Source: Streptomyces sp. C10-9-1
GTDB taxonomy: Bacteria; Actinomycetota; Actinomycetes; Streptomycetales; Streptomycetaceae
DNA length: 64,000 nucleotides
Assembly: GCF_024497955.1 (NCBI RefSeq)
Contig: NZ_JANHKP010000004.1
Span: 248,001-312,000 of the forward strand
Direction: 5' to 3'
Below the pieces are notes generated by a model that was not told the DNA's origin, searched no databases, and saw only the letters and a program-made list of their open reading frames with translations. The position numbers and the translations under genes were made by a program. Of this stretch, positions 25,108 to 36,152 are shown one piece after another. Every line of letters begins with the position of its first letter. Position 1 is the stretch's first letter.

Positions 25108-25491
25108 CTACGGGGTGCAGACCTTGCCGATCTCGGTGGCGGCGTCGGTGACGGGGGTGAGGTCGGGGGTGGGGTCGCCGGCTTCGATGGAGGCGCGGAC
25201 GTTGTCGACTCCGGCGGCGAGGTCGTCGACGGCCTTGCCGAGGTCGGCGTTGTCGGTGGTGTCTCCGAGGTCGGCGAGGTCGCGGTCGATCTGGTCGAGG
25301 GACTCCTTGGCCTGGGTGGGGTCGTCGGAGGCGGTGGAGACGGCTCGCTGGAGGTTGTCGACGCTGGTGGCGATGGCGTCGGCGGTGGCGACGCAGTCGA
25401 GGGCCTTGTCGATCGCGCTGCACCCGACGGCCGCGGGTATGAGCAGGGCGGCTGCGGTGATGACGGCTGCGGTGCGGCGGCGGGCGGGCAT
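25108..25491 (-). CDS. putative lipoprotein of unknown function
   Basis: A 127-residue protein with a lipoprotein signal: a basic start (MPARRR), a hydrophobic stretch and a lipobox ending AVGC at residue 24. The mature part is helical and Asp/Ala-rich, with one Cys pair (C in LDCVAT and the C-terminal VCTP) that could form a disulfide. It sits between rph and rdgB on the same strand. I do not recognise a family function. Confidence 0.75.
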   Translation of the reverse strand: MPARRRTAAVITAAALLIPAAVGCSAIDKALDCVATADAIATSVDNLQRAVSTASDDPTQAKESLDQIDRDLADLGDTTDNADLGKAVDDLAAGVDNVRASIEAGDPTPDLTPVTDAATEIGKVCTP

Positions 25492-25632
25492 GGATCGTCC
25501 TCCTGGTGTGCGGACGGGCGCACGGTGGTCCGTGCGCCCGTACGGGGTGACGCCGGCGGGGGTGTCGACGGTTGCCGGCGTGGGGTGGTGGTGTGCGGCG
25601 CGGGCCCCGGGTGGGTGCGGGGTGCGGGTGGG

Positions 25633-26373
25633 TCAGGTGGTGGGGGCGGTGCCGTCGAGGGCGGTGCGCTGGAGGGCGGCGAGGTCGGCGCAGCCTCCGG
25701 TGGCGAGGTCGAGGAGGGCGTTGAGTTCCTTGCGGTCGAAGGGTTCGGCCTCGGCGGTGCCCTGGACCTCGACGAAGCGTCCGTCGCCGGTGCAGACGAC
25801 GTTCATGTCGGTCTCTGCGCGGACGTCCTCCTCGTAGCAGAGGTCGAGGAGGGGGGTGCCGTCGACGATGCCGACGGAGACGGCGGCGACGGTGCCGGTG
25901 AGGGGCTGCCGGCCGGTCCTGACGAGCTTCTTGCCCTGGGCCCAGGTGACGGCGTCGGCGAGGGCGACGTAGGCGCCGGTGATGGCGGCGGTGCGGGTGC
26001 CTCCGTCGGCCTGGAGGACGTCGCAGTCGAGGACGACGGTGTTCTCGCCGAGGGCCTTGTAGTCGATGACGGCGCGCAGGGACCGGCCGATGAGGCGGCT
26101 GATCTCGTGGGTGCGGCCGCCGATCCTGCCGCGGACGGATTCGCGGTCGCCGCGGGTGTTGGTGGAGCGGGGGAGCATCGAGTACTCGGCGGTGACCCAG
26201 CCCTCGCCGCTGCCCTTGCGCCAGCGGGGGACGCCTTCGGTGAAGGAGGCGGTGCAGAGGACCTTGGTGTCGCCGAAGGAGACGAGGACGGAGCCCTCGG
26301 CGTGCTTGCTCCAGCCTCGTTCGATGGTGACGGGGCGGAGTTGTTCGGGGGTGCGGCCGTCGATGCGTGACAT
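25633..26373 (-). CDS. rph: ribonuclease PH
   Basis: A 246-residue 3'-5' phosphorolytic exoribonuclease that trims tRNA 3' ends. Family signatures: [20 protein letters not shown] at the start, [18 protein letters not shown], the phosphate-site [20 protein letters not shown], and [22 protein letters not shown] at 26373. Close to rdgB on the same strand, the usual actinobacterial order. Confidence 0.96.
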   Translation of the reverse strand: MSRIDGRTPEQLRPVTIERGWSKHAEGSVLVSFGDTKVLCTASFTEGVPRWRKGSGEGWVTAEYSMLPRSTNTRGDRESVRGRIGGRTHEISRLIGRSLRAVIDYKALGENTVVLDCDVLQADGGTRTAAITGAYVALADAVTWAQGKKLVRTGRQPLTGTVAAVSVGIVDGTPLLDLCYEEDVRAETDMNVVCTGDGRFVEVQGTAEAEPFDRKELNALLDLATGGCADLAALQRTALDGTAPTT

Positions 26374-26492
26374 GGGGGCGAGCCTAGCGGCAGACGGGTG
26401 AGGGGCCTGCGTCCGGTGATCGGATTCAGGCCCCTCGGGTGCGCCGGGCGCCGCTGGGGTGGGGCGTCAGTGCGCGGTGCGGTGGGTTCGGG

Positions 26493-26726
26493 TCACATCA
26501 TGTCTTCGATGTCGGCGGCGATGGGGTCGGCGTCGGTGCCGATGACGACCTGGATGGCGGTGCCCATCTTGACGACTCCGTGCGCGCCGGCGGCCTTGAG
26601 GGCTGCTTCGTCGACCTTGGAGGGGTCTGCGACCTCGGTGCGGAGGCGGGTGATGCAGCCTTCGATCTCCTCGATGTTGTCGATCCCGCCGAGGCCGGCG
26701 ACGATCTTCTCAGCCTTTGTGGCCAT
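26493..26726 (-). CDS. nagF: PTS IIB component, N-acetylglucosamine specific
   Basis: A 77-residue stand-alone EIIB of the glucose/GlcNAc family. The phosphorylated Cys is C24 in NIEEIEGCITRLRTEV. It receives phosphate from EIIA-Crr and passes it to sugar bound in the NagE permeases. In S. coelicolor the same single-domain protein is NagF beside nagE1/nagE2. Start at ATG 26726 with AGGGAGAG upstream. Divergent from nagE1, sharing a 237-bp region with a dre site. Confidence 0.92.
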   Translation of the reverse strand: MATKAEKIVAGLGGIDNIEEIEGCITRLRTEVADPSKVDEAALKAAGAHGVVKMGTAIQVVIGTDADPIAADIEDMM

Positions 26727-26822
26727 GTTCTCTCCCTGATGTCCTGTGCGCGGGGCGCCTGCCCGACCCACCGTTGGTCGGATTTGTCACGGTAACGCAC
26801 GGTTGGCCCATCTTCACGGGCG

Positions 26823-26856
26823 GGTGGTCGCCTTCTGTCGAAGGATGGCGACCACC
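26823..26856. repeat. 10-bp inverted repeat in the nagF-nagE1 intergenic region
   Basis: GGTGGTCGCC at 26823-26832 is repeated inverted as GGCGACCACC at 26847-26856, with a 14-nt spacer that itself can form TTC-TGTC-GAA. It is about 97 bp upstream of the nagF start and about 50 bp before the dre site. It lies between divergent genes, so a terminator is unlikely; an operator or RNA leader structure is possible. Confidence 0.55.
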
Positions 26857-26905
26857 GGCGTCCCGCCCGCCCCGCAGTGCGGCGCGGGCGTCCGACCCGT
26901 TGGCG

Positions 26906-26921
26906 ACTGGTCTACACCAGT
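26906..26921. promoter_or_regulatory. DasR-responsive element (dre) upstream of nagE1/nagF
   Basis: ACTGGTCTACACCAGT, a 16-bp near-palindrome with perfect ACTGGT/ACCAGT arms, matches the dre consensus ACTGGTCTAGACCACT. It is 42 bp before the nagE1 start and may also repress nagF. Confidence 0.82.
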
Positions 26922-26963
26922 CTGCAGCACCTGCCAACCAGAGTCTGCCCCGGGAGGACGCCG

Positions 26964-28223
26964 ATGACCGCGGAGAGCGCCGCAGCACCGCAGCACCGCT
27001 GGTGGAACGGGCTGCTCCAGGGGCTCCAGAAGGTGGGGCGGAGTCTGCAGCTGCCGGTGGCGGTGCTGCCGGCCGCGGGGCTGCTGGTGAGCCTGGGCAA
27101 TCTGTTCGGCGCCTATCTGCACGGCCCGTTCTGGGACAAGACCGCGAACGTGCTGATCAAGGGCGGCACGGGGATCCTCGACGGGGCGCTGGGGCTGCCT
27201 TTGCTGTTCTGCATCGGGGTGGCGATCGGGTTCGCGAGGAAGGCGGACGGCTCCACGGCGCTGGCGGCGGTGGCGGGGTTCCTCGTCTACTTCAACGTGC
27301 TGAAGGCCTTCCCGGTGGACGGCACGGTGACGGAGGCGCTGCCGGACGGGGTGCCGCAGAACCCCGGGGTGCTGGGCGGCATCATGATCGGCCTGCTGAC
27401 GGCGGTGATCTGGCAGCGCTACCACCGCACCAGGCTGGTGGACTGGCTGGGCTTCTTCAACGGCCGGCGGCTGGTGCCGATCATCATGGCCTTCGTCTGC
27501 TGCGTCCTGGGGGTGCTGTTCGGCCTGCTGTGGGAGCCGGTGGGCGACGCGCTGACCTCCTTCGCGAAGCAGCTGATCGACCTGGGGGCCTGGGGTGCGG
27601 CGATCTTCGGCGTGGCGAACCGCCTGCTGATCCCGATCGGCATGCACCAGTTCCTGAACACGTTCTTCTGGTTCCAGGCGGGCGAGTACACGGGTGACGA
27701 CGGCACGGTGGTGCAGGGCGATCTGACGCGGTTCTTCGCGGGCGACCCGGATGCGGGCCTGTTCATGTCGGGCTTCTTCCCGATCATGATGTTCGGCCTC
27801 CCGGCGGCGGCCCTGGCGATCACGCACTGCGCGCGGCCGGAGCACCGCAAGCGGGTGGCGGGGCTGATGGTGTCGGTGGCGCTGACGTCCTTCGTCACGG
27901 GCGTGACGGAGCCGATCGAGTTCTCGTTCATGTTCGCGGCACCGCTGCTGTACGGGCTGCACGCGCTGCTGACGGGTGCGTCGATGGCGATCACCTGGGG
28001 GCTGGGGGTGCACGCGGGGTTCAGCTTCTCGGCGGGGCTGATCGACTACATCGTCAACTGGCACCTGGACACCAAACCGTGGCTGATCATCCCGATCGGG
28101 TTGTGCTTCGCGGTCGTCTACTACGTGCTGTTCCGGATTCTGATCACTGTCTTCAATATTCCGACTCCGGGGCGTGAGCCGGAGGAGCTGGAGGAGGAGA
28201 TCGAGCGGGAGCAGACGAAGTAG
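26964..28223 (+). CDS. nagE1: PTS IIC permease, N-acetylglucosamine (NagE1-like)
   Basis: A 419-residue EIIC channel of the glucose superfamily with about ten hydrophobic segments. Signatures: LQLPVAVLPAAGLLVSLG near the start, IGFARKADGSTALAAVAG, the substrate-loop GIMIGLL and the glutamate motif FVTGVTEPIEFSFMF. It has no fused IIA or IIB domain and so depends on the separate NagF. ATG at 26964 after GGGAGGAC. Followed by a 15-bp terminator stem and then a paralogue (nagE2). Confidence 0.9.
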   Translation: MTAESAAAPQHRWWNGLLQGLQKVGRSLQLPVAVLPAAGLLVSLGNLFGAYLHGPFWDKTANVLIKGGTGILDGALGLPLLFCIGVAIGFARKADGSTALAAVAGFLVYFNVLKAFPVDGTVTEALPDGVPQNPGVLGGIMIGLLTAVIWQRYHRTRLVDWLGFFNGRRLVPIIMAFVCCVLGVLFGLLWEPVGDALTSFAKQLIDLGAWGAAIFGVANRLLIPIGMHQFLNTFFWFQAGEYTGDDGTVVQGDLTRFFAGDPDAGLFMSGFFPIMMFGLPAAALAITHCARPEHRKRVAGLMVSVALTSFVTGVTEPIEFSFMFAAPLLYGLHALLTGASMAITWGLGVHAGFSFSAGLIDYIVNWHLDTKPWLIIPIGLCFAVVYYVLFRILITVFNIPTPGREPEELEEEIEREQTK

Positions 28224-28255
28224 CCCTCTCCCACCAGGCAGAACCCCGGCGGGGT

Positions 28256-28289
28256 GCGGCCCCCGGACCCGTGCGGGTCCGGGGGCCGC
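28256..28289 (+). terminator. terminator after nagE1
   Basis: A perfect 15-bp stem (28256-28270 with 28275-28289) with a GTGC tetraloop, 32 bp after the nagE1 stop. It separates nagE1 from nagE2. Confidence 0.82.
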
Positions 28290-28333
28290 CGTGCGGGTGA
28301 CCTGATTGTTACCCGGGCCGGGAAATTCGCAGG

Positions 28334-28363
28334 TTCCTTATCTATCGTTCACCGTGCTACAAC
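28334..28363 (+). promoter_or_regulatory. possible nagE2 promoter
   Basis: TTCCTT (28334-28339), 18-nt spacer, TACAAC (28358-28363). A weak match to a vegetative promoter; the -10 overlaps the first dre site, which would suit repression by DasR. Confidence 0.3.
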
Positions 28364-28409
28364 AGGTCTACACCACTCAAAGGTGTAGACCACGCGGTCC
28401 AGACCATCG
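28362..28409. promoter_or_regulatory. cluster of two to three dre sites upstream of nagE2
   Basis: Three DasR-like boxes in tandem: ACAGGTCTACACCACT (28362-28377), AAGGTGTAGACCACGC region (28379-28394) and GCGGTCCAGACCATCG (28394-28409). The first two form a perfect 10-bp inverted repeat, GGTCTACACC with GGTGTAGACC, around ACTCAAA. They lie 79-126 bp before the nagE2 start. Confidence 0.8.
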
Positions 28410-28487
28410 GCCGCGTTCCCCTTTTGAGAGACGCCGCCCTCCCCCGTGCTCCGTCCCGGCGACGTCTTGTTCCACTGGAGGAAGTTG

Positions 28488-29756
<1,269 letters not shown>

Positions 29757-29782
29757 GCCCGCGCCGCCCCCGGCACCCGCAC

Positions 29783-29819
29783 CGGAGCCCCCGCCCTCGT
29801 CCTCAGGGCGGGGGCTCCG
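29783..29819. terminator. bidirectional terminator after nagE2
   Basis: A perfect 15-bp stem (29783-29797 with 29805-29819), loop CGTCCTC. It lies between nagE2 and the convergent universal stress protein gene. Confidence 0.85.
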
Positions 29820-29844
29820 TCCGTCTCCCGGAGGCTCCGGGCGC

Positions 29845-30279
29845 TCAGGGGCGGCCGGGCGGCGGGTCCGCGGCCGGGACGCAGAGCACCGGCACGCTCG
29901 ACAGGTGGAGCAGCTTGTGGGGTGTGGAGCCGAGGAGCGCTCCGCGCATCGGGCTCTCCCCGTAGCTGCCGACGACCACGACCCGGGCCGCGTGCCGGGC
30001 GGCCGCGTCGAGCAGCGCCTGGGCCGGGTGGGCGTCGAGGATCTCGACCACCGTGGGCACGCCCGCGGCCTCGGCGGTGGTGCGCGCGTGGGCGAGGGCC
30101 TCCCGGCCCGCGGAGCGCAGGGCGTCGGAGTGGGCGCGGTACTCCTCGCCGAGCGAGCCCGGGGCCCCGGCCCCGTAGACGAGGACCAGCGGCTCGTGGA
30201 AGGCGGCGGCCGTCTCGACGGCGACGTCCAGGGCGCGCAGTGCGCCCGGGGACTCGTCGTACCCCAGCACCACGGACAT
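29845..30279 (-). CDS. universal stress protein family protein
   Basis: A 144-residue single UspA domain. Starts MSVVLGYDESPGALRALDVA; the nucleotide-binding GxxG-type motif is VVVGSYGESPMRGALLGSTP, and it ends with SVPVLCVP. The ATP-binding loop differs a little from the consensus G-x2-G-x9-G-S. It begins one base after the stop of the APC permease, so it is coupled to it. This pairing is common in actinobacteria; USP may sense state for the transporter. Confidence 0.88.
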   Translation of the reverse strand: MSVVLGYDESPGALRALDVAVETAAAFHEPLVLVYGAGAPGSLGEEYRAHSDALRSAGREALAHARTTAEAAGVPTVVEILDAHPAQALLDAAARHAARVVVVGSYGESPMRGALLGSTPHKLLHLSSVPVLCVPAADPPPGRP

Positions 30280-30280
30280 C

Positions 30281-31831
30281 TCAGCCCTCCTCGTCCCCGG
30301 GGCCCGAGCCCGGGGAGGCACCGGGGACGAGCGCGGGGTCGGCCACCCCGCGCCGCTCCCGCCAGAACGGCCCCCCGGCCAGACGCTGCGCTGCCAGCAC
30401 CAGGATGCCGACGAGCACGATGCCGATCCCGATCACCAGCGGCGGCCCGAGGCCGAACCAGGAGGTGCCGCTGTAGGAGTTGGCGGGGTCGGCCATGTCC
30501 CCGACGGATTCGACCAGCAGCCAGAACAGCAGCCCCGCCCCGACGAGCGGTCCGACGCCGATCAGCAGCAGGTTGCGCAGGCTCTCGGTCAGGTGGCGGC
30601 GGTAGTAGACGGCGCAGGCGACACCGGTGAGCGCGTAGTAGAAGGCGATCAGCAGCGAGAGCGCGGTGAGCGAGTCGAAGAGGGCGTTCTCGCTGATCCG
30701 GTTGACGACCAGGTACCAGGCGATGGCGACGACGGCGACGCCCCAGGTGCTGATGTCGGGGGTGCGGAAGCGGGGGTTGATCCGTGCCAGGGGGGCGGGC
30801 AGGGCACCGCGGCGGGCCATGGACAGCGCGGTGCGCGAGGCGGGGATGATCGTGGTCTGGGTGGAGGCGAGCGCGGAGGTGGAGACGGCGAGGAGGACGA
30901 GCCAGTCCCAGCCTCCGAGGGCCTCGGTGGCGAGCTGCGCGAAGATGAACTCCTCCTCGGCGGCGTTCTCGGCGAGGTAGGCGGGGCCGGCGTAGGCGAC
31001 GACGGCGATGCCCACGGACAGGTAGGTGACGACCAGGACGACCGTGGACCAGATGCCGGCCCGTCCGGGGGCGCTGCCGCCGCTGCCCCTGACCTCCTCG
31101 GTCAGGTTGACCGCCGACTCCCAGCCCCAGTACATGAACACGCCGAGCAGCAGTCCCCCGGTGAGGGCGGCGCCGCCTTCGCCGAAGGGGTTGAGCCAGG
31201 AGAAGGAGGGCTCGACGGCGTCCAGGGAGCCGGTGCCCGCGTAGACGCGGTAGAGGGCGACGCCGGCGAAGACGAGCAGGCAGGCCACCTGGGCGAGGAT
31301 CAGCGCGTTCTGCACATGGGCGGAGGCCTCGGTGCCGATGACGCAGATGGCGGTCATGACGAGGATCAGCAGGACGGCGAGCGTCTGGCGGACGGCGTCG
31401 TTCTCGGCCCATCCGTCGAGGCCGACGGTCAGCAGTCCGAAGCCGACGGCGACGTCCGCGAGCGAGCCGACGACGAGGACGCCGGTCATCATGATCGCCC
31501 AGCCGCCGAACCAGCCCGCCCAGGGGCCCATGGCGCGGGTGACCCAGGAGAAGGTGGTGCCGCAGTCCTGGTCGACGCGGTCGAGGTAGTAGAACGCCGA
31601 GGCGATCAGGAGCATGGGGACGAAGGAGGCGAGGACGATGCCGGGGGCGTAGACGGCCACCAGGGCGACGATCGGTCCGATGACGGCGGCCAGCGAGTAG
31701 GCGGGCGACGTGGAGTTGATGCCGATCACGAGGGCGTCGAGGAAGCCGATCGCGTCGTGCTTCAGTTCCGCGGCGGGGGGCCCGGCGCCGCGGTCGTGCG
31801 CCGGGCGGGGGCCCGCGCTGTCGTCGGCCAT
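30281..31831 (-). CDS. APC superfamily amino acid permease
   Basis: A 516-residue transporter with about 12 hydrophobic helices. TM1 carries INSTSPAYSLAAVIGPIV, the substrate-backbone site of APC proteins, and a conserved WGWESAVNLTEEV block sits mid-protein, typical of the amino-acid/polyamine permeases. The C-terminus is a disordered Glu/Gly/Pro tail. ATG at 31831. Operon with the universal stress protein gene. The substrate is not predictable. Confidence 0.9.
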   Translation of the reverse strand: MADDSAGPRPAHDRGAGPPAAELKHDAIGFLDALVIGINSTSPAYSLAAVIGPIVALVAVYAPGIVLASFVPMLLIASAFYYLDRVDQDCGTTFSWVTRAMGPWAGWFGGWAIMMTGVLVVGSLADVAVGFGLLTVGLDGWAENDAVRQTLAVLLILVMTAICVIGTEASAHVQNALILAQVACLLVFAGVALYRVYAGTGSLDAVEPSFSWLNPFGEGGAALTGGLLLGVFMYWGWESAVNLTEEVRGSGGSAPGRAGIWSTVVLVVTYLSVGIAVVAYAGPAYLAENAAEEEFIFAQLATEALGGWDWLVLLAVSTSALASTQTTIIPASRTALSMARRGALPAPLARINPRFRTPDISTWGVAVVAIAWYLVVNRISENALFDSLTALSLLIAFYYALTGVACAVYYRRHLTESLRNLLLIGVGPLVGAGLLFWLLVESVGDMADPANSYSGTSWFGLGPPLVIGIGIVLVGILVLAAQRLAGGPFWRERRGVADPALVPGASPGSGPGDEEG

Positions 31832-31972
31832 GGTGCCTCGCAGAAGGTGACGGGGGACAACCCTCTGCTCACGGTACGGCCGGTGGCCCGGCTCGGCCCG
31901 CCGGACGTGGTCCGGTCGGGGGCCTGGGGCCCACCCGCTCCCGGCGGACGGGGGCGGGGACGGGTGGGAGGC

Positions 31973-32725
31973 TCAGAGCTCGTAGACGGCACCGGGGCGG
32001 GCGAGCTCCGCCGGGCCGTCGTACTCCTCGCGGGCGTCGGCGAGGTTGCGCTCCCCGTCGGTCCACGGCGGGATGTGGGTGAGCACCAGCCGCCGGGCGC
32101 CTGCGCGCCGGGCGGAGACCCCGGCCTCCCGTCCGTTGAGGTGGAGGTCCGGGATGTCCTCCTTGCCGTGCACGAAGGAGGCCTCGCACAGGTACAGGTC
32201 GGTGCCGTGGGCCAGCTCGTCGAGGGCCGTGCTGACGCCCGTGTCACCGGAGTAGGTCAGCGACCGGCCGCCGTGCTCCAGCCGGATGGCGTAGGCCTCG
32301 ACGGGGTGGGCGACCCGCTCGGTGCGGACGGCGAACGGCCCGATGCGGAAGCCGCCGGGCTCCAGCGTGCGGAAGTCGAAGACCTCGCTCATCGAGGACG
32401 GCGAGGGCGTGTCCGCGTAGGCGGTGGTCAGGCGCTGCTCGGTGCCCTCGGGGCCGTACACGGGGATGGCCGGGCAGCGGCCGCCGTCGTGGCGGTAGTA
32501 GCGGGCCACGAAGTAGCCGCACATGTCGATGCAGTGGTCGGCGTGGAGGTGGCTGAGGAAGATGGCGTCGAGGTCGTAGAGACCGCAGTGGCGCTGCAGC
32601 TCGCCGAGGGCGCCGTTGCCCATGTCGAGGAGCAGCCGGAAGCCGTCGGCCTCGACGAGGTAGCTCGAACAGGCCGACTCCACGGACGGGAACGACCCCG
32701 AGCAACCGACGACGGTGAGCTTCAT
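31973..32725 (-). CDS. MBL-fold metallo-hydrolase (RNase Z-like)
   Basis: A 250-residue metallo-beta-lactamase-fold hydrolase. Starts MKLTVVGCSGSFPSVESACS as in the RNase Z/ElaC-like branch; the metal motif is SHLHADHCID (HxHxDH), with later ligands in YSGDTG and LTHIPP. It lacks the long exosite arm of true tRNase Z. Could act on a phosphodiester or a thioester; the substrate is unknown. ATG at 32725. Confidence 0.87.
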   Translation of the reverse strand: MKLTVVGCSGSFPSVESACSSYLVEADGFRLLLDMGNGALGELQRHCGLYDLDAIFLSHLHADHCIDMCGYFVARYYRHDGGRCPAIPVYGPEGTEQRLTTAYADTPSPSSMSEVFDFRTLEPGGFRIGPFAVRTERVAHPVEAYAIRLEHGGRSLTYSGDTGVSTALDELAHGTDLYLCEASFVHGKEDIPDLHLNGREAGVSARRAGARRLVLTHIPPWTDGERNLADAREEYDGPAELARPGAVYEL

Positions 32726-32895
32726 GGAGCGGGAACCTCCGTTGACGAAGGAGGACTGGGGGGAGGTCGTGCGGTCCGTCGAGAGTAAGGCGCGAAAGGG
32801 CCGGTCGCTCCTCAGCGACGCTCTGTTGTGGGGGAACTCACCCCCGTGTTCGGCGGGTGCGCCTCGCGGCTGCCCGCAGGGGTACGGTCGTGCGC

Positions 32896-33363
32896 ATGAA
32901 CACGTGGTGGTGGCTCGCCCTGGGCGCGGTGGTGGTGCTGGCGCTGGTGGCGGCGGTCTCCGACGGGCTGGGGCGCGGTCCGCGGCCGCGCCGGCCCGCG
33001 GGCCGGCGCCGTCCGCCCGCGCGGCCGGGTGAGCGGGCCCGGCCCGGGGATCGGGTGCCGGTCGCGGGTGAGATCTGGTGGGCGCGGGTGCCCTACGAGG
33101 ACGGCCCGGGTGCGAAGGACCGGCCCTGCCTGGTGCTGTCGGTGAGCGGAGGCACGGCCCGCGTCGCGAAGATCACCAGCCGGTACCGCGACGAGCGGCC
33201 CGGGGTGATCGCCCTGCCGCCGGGTTCGGTGGGCGATGTGCGGGGGCGGGCGAGCTTCCTGGAGACGGACGAGCTGCGCCGGGTGCGGCTGCGGGAGTTC
33301 CGCAGGCGGGTGGGGGCGGTGGATTCCGCGGTATGGGACCGGGTCCGGCACCTGGCGGCCTGA
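32896..33363 (+). CDS. membrane-anchored PemK/MazF-like protein
   Basis: A 155-residue protein. An N-terminal membrane helix (WWWLALGAVVVLALVAAV) is followed by a Arg/Pro-rich linker of about 30 residues, then a PemK/MazF-fold domain starting GEIWWARVPYEDG with RPCLVLSVSGG as the core strand. Classical MazF toxins are soluble endoribonucleases with a paired antitoxin; here there is a membrane anchor and no antitoxin gene beside it. ATG at 32896. Toxicity is not predictable: conserved catalytic residues of MazF are only partly discernible. Confidence 0.75.
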   Translation: MNTWWWLALGAVVVLALVAAVSDGLGRGPRPRRPAGRRRPPARPGERARPGDRVPVAGEIWWARVPYEDGPGAKDRPCLVLSVSGGTARVAKITSRYRDERPGVIALPPGSVGDVRGRASFLETDELRRVRLREFRRRVGAVDSAVWDRVRHLAA

Positions 33364-33376
33364 GTCAGGCCGCCAG
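33352..33376. terminator. bidirectional terminator overlapping the MazF-like stop codon
   Basis: CTGGCGGCCTGA at 33352-33363 is repeated inverted at 33365-33376 with one base between, so the RNA would have a 10- to 11-bp stem. The left arm includes the stop codon of the MazF-like gene; the convergent cysM ends 13 bp further on. Confidence 0.7.
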
Positions 33377-33388
33377 GGCTCGGGTGGC

Positions 33389-34844
<1,456 letters not shown>

Positions 34845-34968
34845 GCGGTCATCGTATCGATTCCCGATCCGGGTTCCGGAGTGTGATCCCACATACTGGA
34901 CTCCTCCCGCTCGCGATGCGGACTCGGGGCATGGGGGGCGGCTCCGGGGGCCGCGGGCGGGGACCGGT

Positions 34969-35391
34969 TCAGTAGGCGTCGACGACGCGGACGTCCTCCT
35001 CGGTGATCCCGCCGTCCACGATGCGGAAGGAGCGGAACTGGAAGGGTCCGGCGCCGTCGGTGTCGGCGGTGGAGACCAGTACGTAGTGGGCGCCGGGCTC
35101 GCCCGCGTAGGAGACGTCGGTGCGCGAGGGGTACGCCTCGGTGGCGGTGTGCGAGTGGTAGATCACCACCGGCTCCTCGTCGTTGTCGTCCAGCTCGCGG
35201 TAGAGCTTCAGGAGGTCGCCGGAGTCGAACTCGTAGAAGGTGGGCGAGCGGGCGGCGTTCAGCATCGGGATGAAGCGCTCGGGGCGCCCGGAGCCCTCCG
35301 GGCCCGCCACGATCCCGCAGGCCTCGTCGGGGTGGTCCTCGCGGGCGTGGGCGACGATCCGGTCGTACAGGGCACGGGTGATGGTCAGCAT
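34969..35391 (-). CDS. mec: JAMM/MPN metalloprotease (Mec type)
   Basis: A 140-residue JAB1/MPN/Mov34 metallopeptidase. The JAMM motif is complete: E23, then H79-S80-H81, S89 and D92 in HSHTATEAYPSRTD. In mycobacteria the homologue Mec releases cysteine from the CysO-cysteine adduct. Here it could also trim the Met-Arg tail of the CysO precursor. ATG at 35391. It is upstream of the leader peptide, cysO and cysM on the same strand. Confidence 0.9.
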   Translation of the reverse strand: MLTITRALYDRIVAHAREDHPDEACGIVAGPEGSGRPERFIPMLNAARSPTFYEFDSGDLLKLYRELDDNDEEPVVIYHSHTATEAYPSRTDVSYAGEPGAHYVLVSTADTDGAGPFQFRSFRIVDGGITEEDVRVVDAY

Positions 35392-35558
35392 GGGCGACAG
35401 GATAGGCGGACGGCCGACGCGCCCGGGACGAGGTGCCCGACGGGTGAGACGCACGGTGGGACGGCAGGGGCGGGACCCTCCACCGGGCCGGGGCGGACTT
35501 CCGGCGCGCGGCCCGCGGCCCGCGGCCCGCGGACGAGAGGGGGGCCCTGGGCGGCGGC

Positions 35559-36152
35559 TCAGGGGCTCAGGGTCTCGACCAGGGTCTCCTGGAGGGCGCC
35601 GAGCCAGAGGTAGGCCATCACCATCGGCTTGCGCGGGTCCTCGTCCGGCAGGCGGTACAGCCCCTCGTTGTCGTCCTCGTCGCCGACCTCCAGCCGGGTG
35701 CCGATGGTCAGACGGAGGTCGTTGAGCGCCCCGAGCCAGTGGCGGCAGTCCTCGGCGCGCAGTTCCAGCACCGCGCCGCCGTCCCCGGCGGGGGTGAGCG
35801 CGTCGAGGGAGCGCACCACCGCGAGGGCGTCCTCGCGCTTGCGGGTGCGCAGGTCGGCCTCGGTGAAGCGGCGGAACTCGGCGGAGCGGGCGCGCAGTTC
35901 CTCGTCGGCGCCGTCCGCGCCGGGGCCCTGGTAGGCCTCGGGGAAGAGCCGGGCCAGCGCGGGATCGGACGGGGGCTCGCTGGGCCCCTCGGCGAACAGG
36001 GCGGCCAGCGGGTCGTCGCCCTGCACCGGTTCGTCGCCGGGGCCGATGAGTTCCAGGAGCTGCACGGCGAGCGAGCGGAGGATGGAGATCTCCACCTCGT
36101 CCAGTGCCACGGCTGCGCCGCCGCCCTTCAGCGGCTCGAAGTGAGAGCTCAT
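35559..36152 (-). CDS. DUF2017 domain-containing protein
   Basis: A 197-residue soluble protein of the DUF2017 family, found directly after clpS in actinobacteria. Typical elements: an N-terminal LDEVEISILRSLAVQLLELI helix, then FRRFTEADLRTRKREDALAV and a C-terminal MVMAYLWLGALQETLV. The ATG overlaps the stop of clpS (ATGA), so the two are made together. Function unknown; the conserved pairing suggests a link with ClpS-mediated proteolysis. Confidence 0.85.
   Translation of the reverse strand: MSSHFEPLKGGGAAVALDEVEISILRSLAVQLLELIGPGDEPVQGDDPLAALFAEGPSEPPSDPALARLFPEAYQGPGADGADEELRARSAEFRRFTEADLRTRKREDALAVVRSLDALTPAGDGGAVLELRAEDCRHWLGALNDLRLTIGTRLEVGDEDDNEGLYRLPDEDPRKPMVMAYLWLGALQETLVETLSP

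Noticed and set aside
26823..26856. Inverted repeat as a transcription terminator
   Set aside because: It lies between two divergent starts, where no transcript needs to end.
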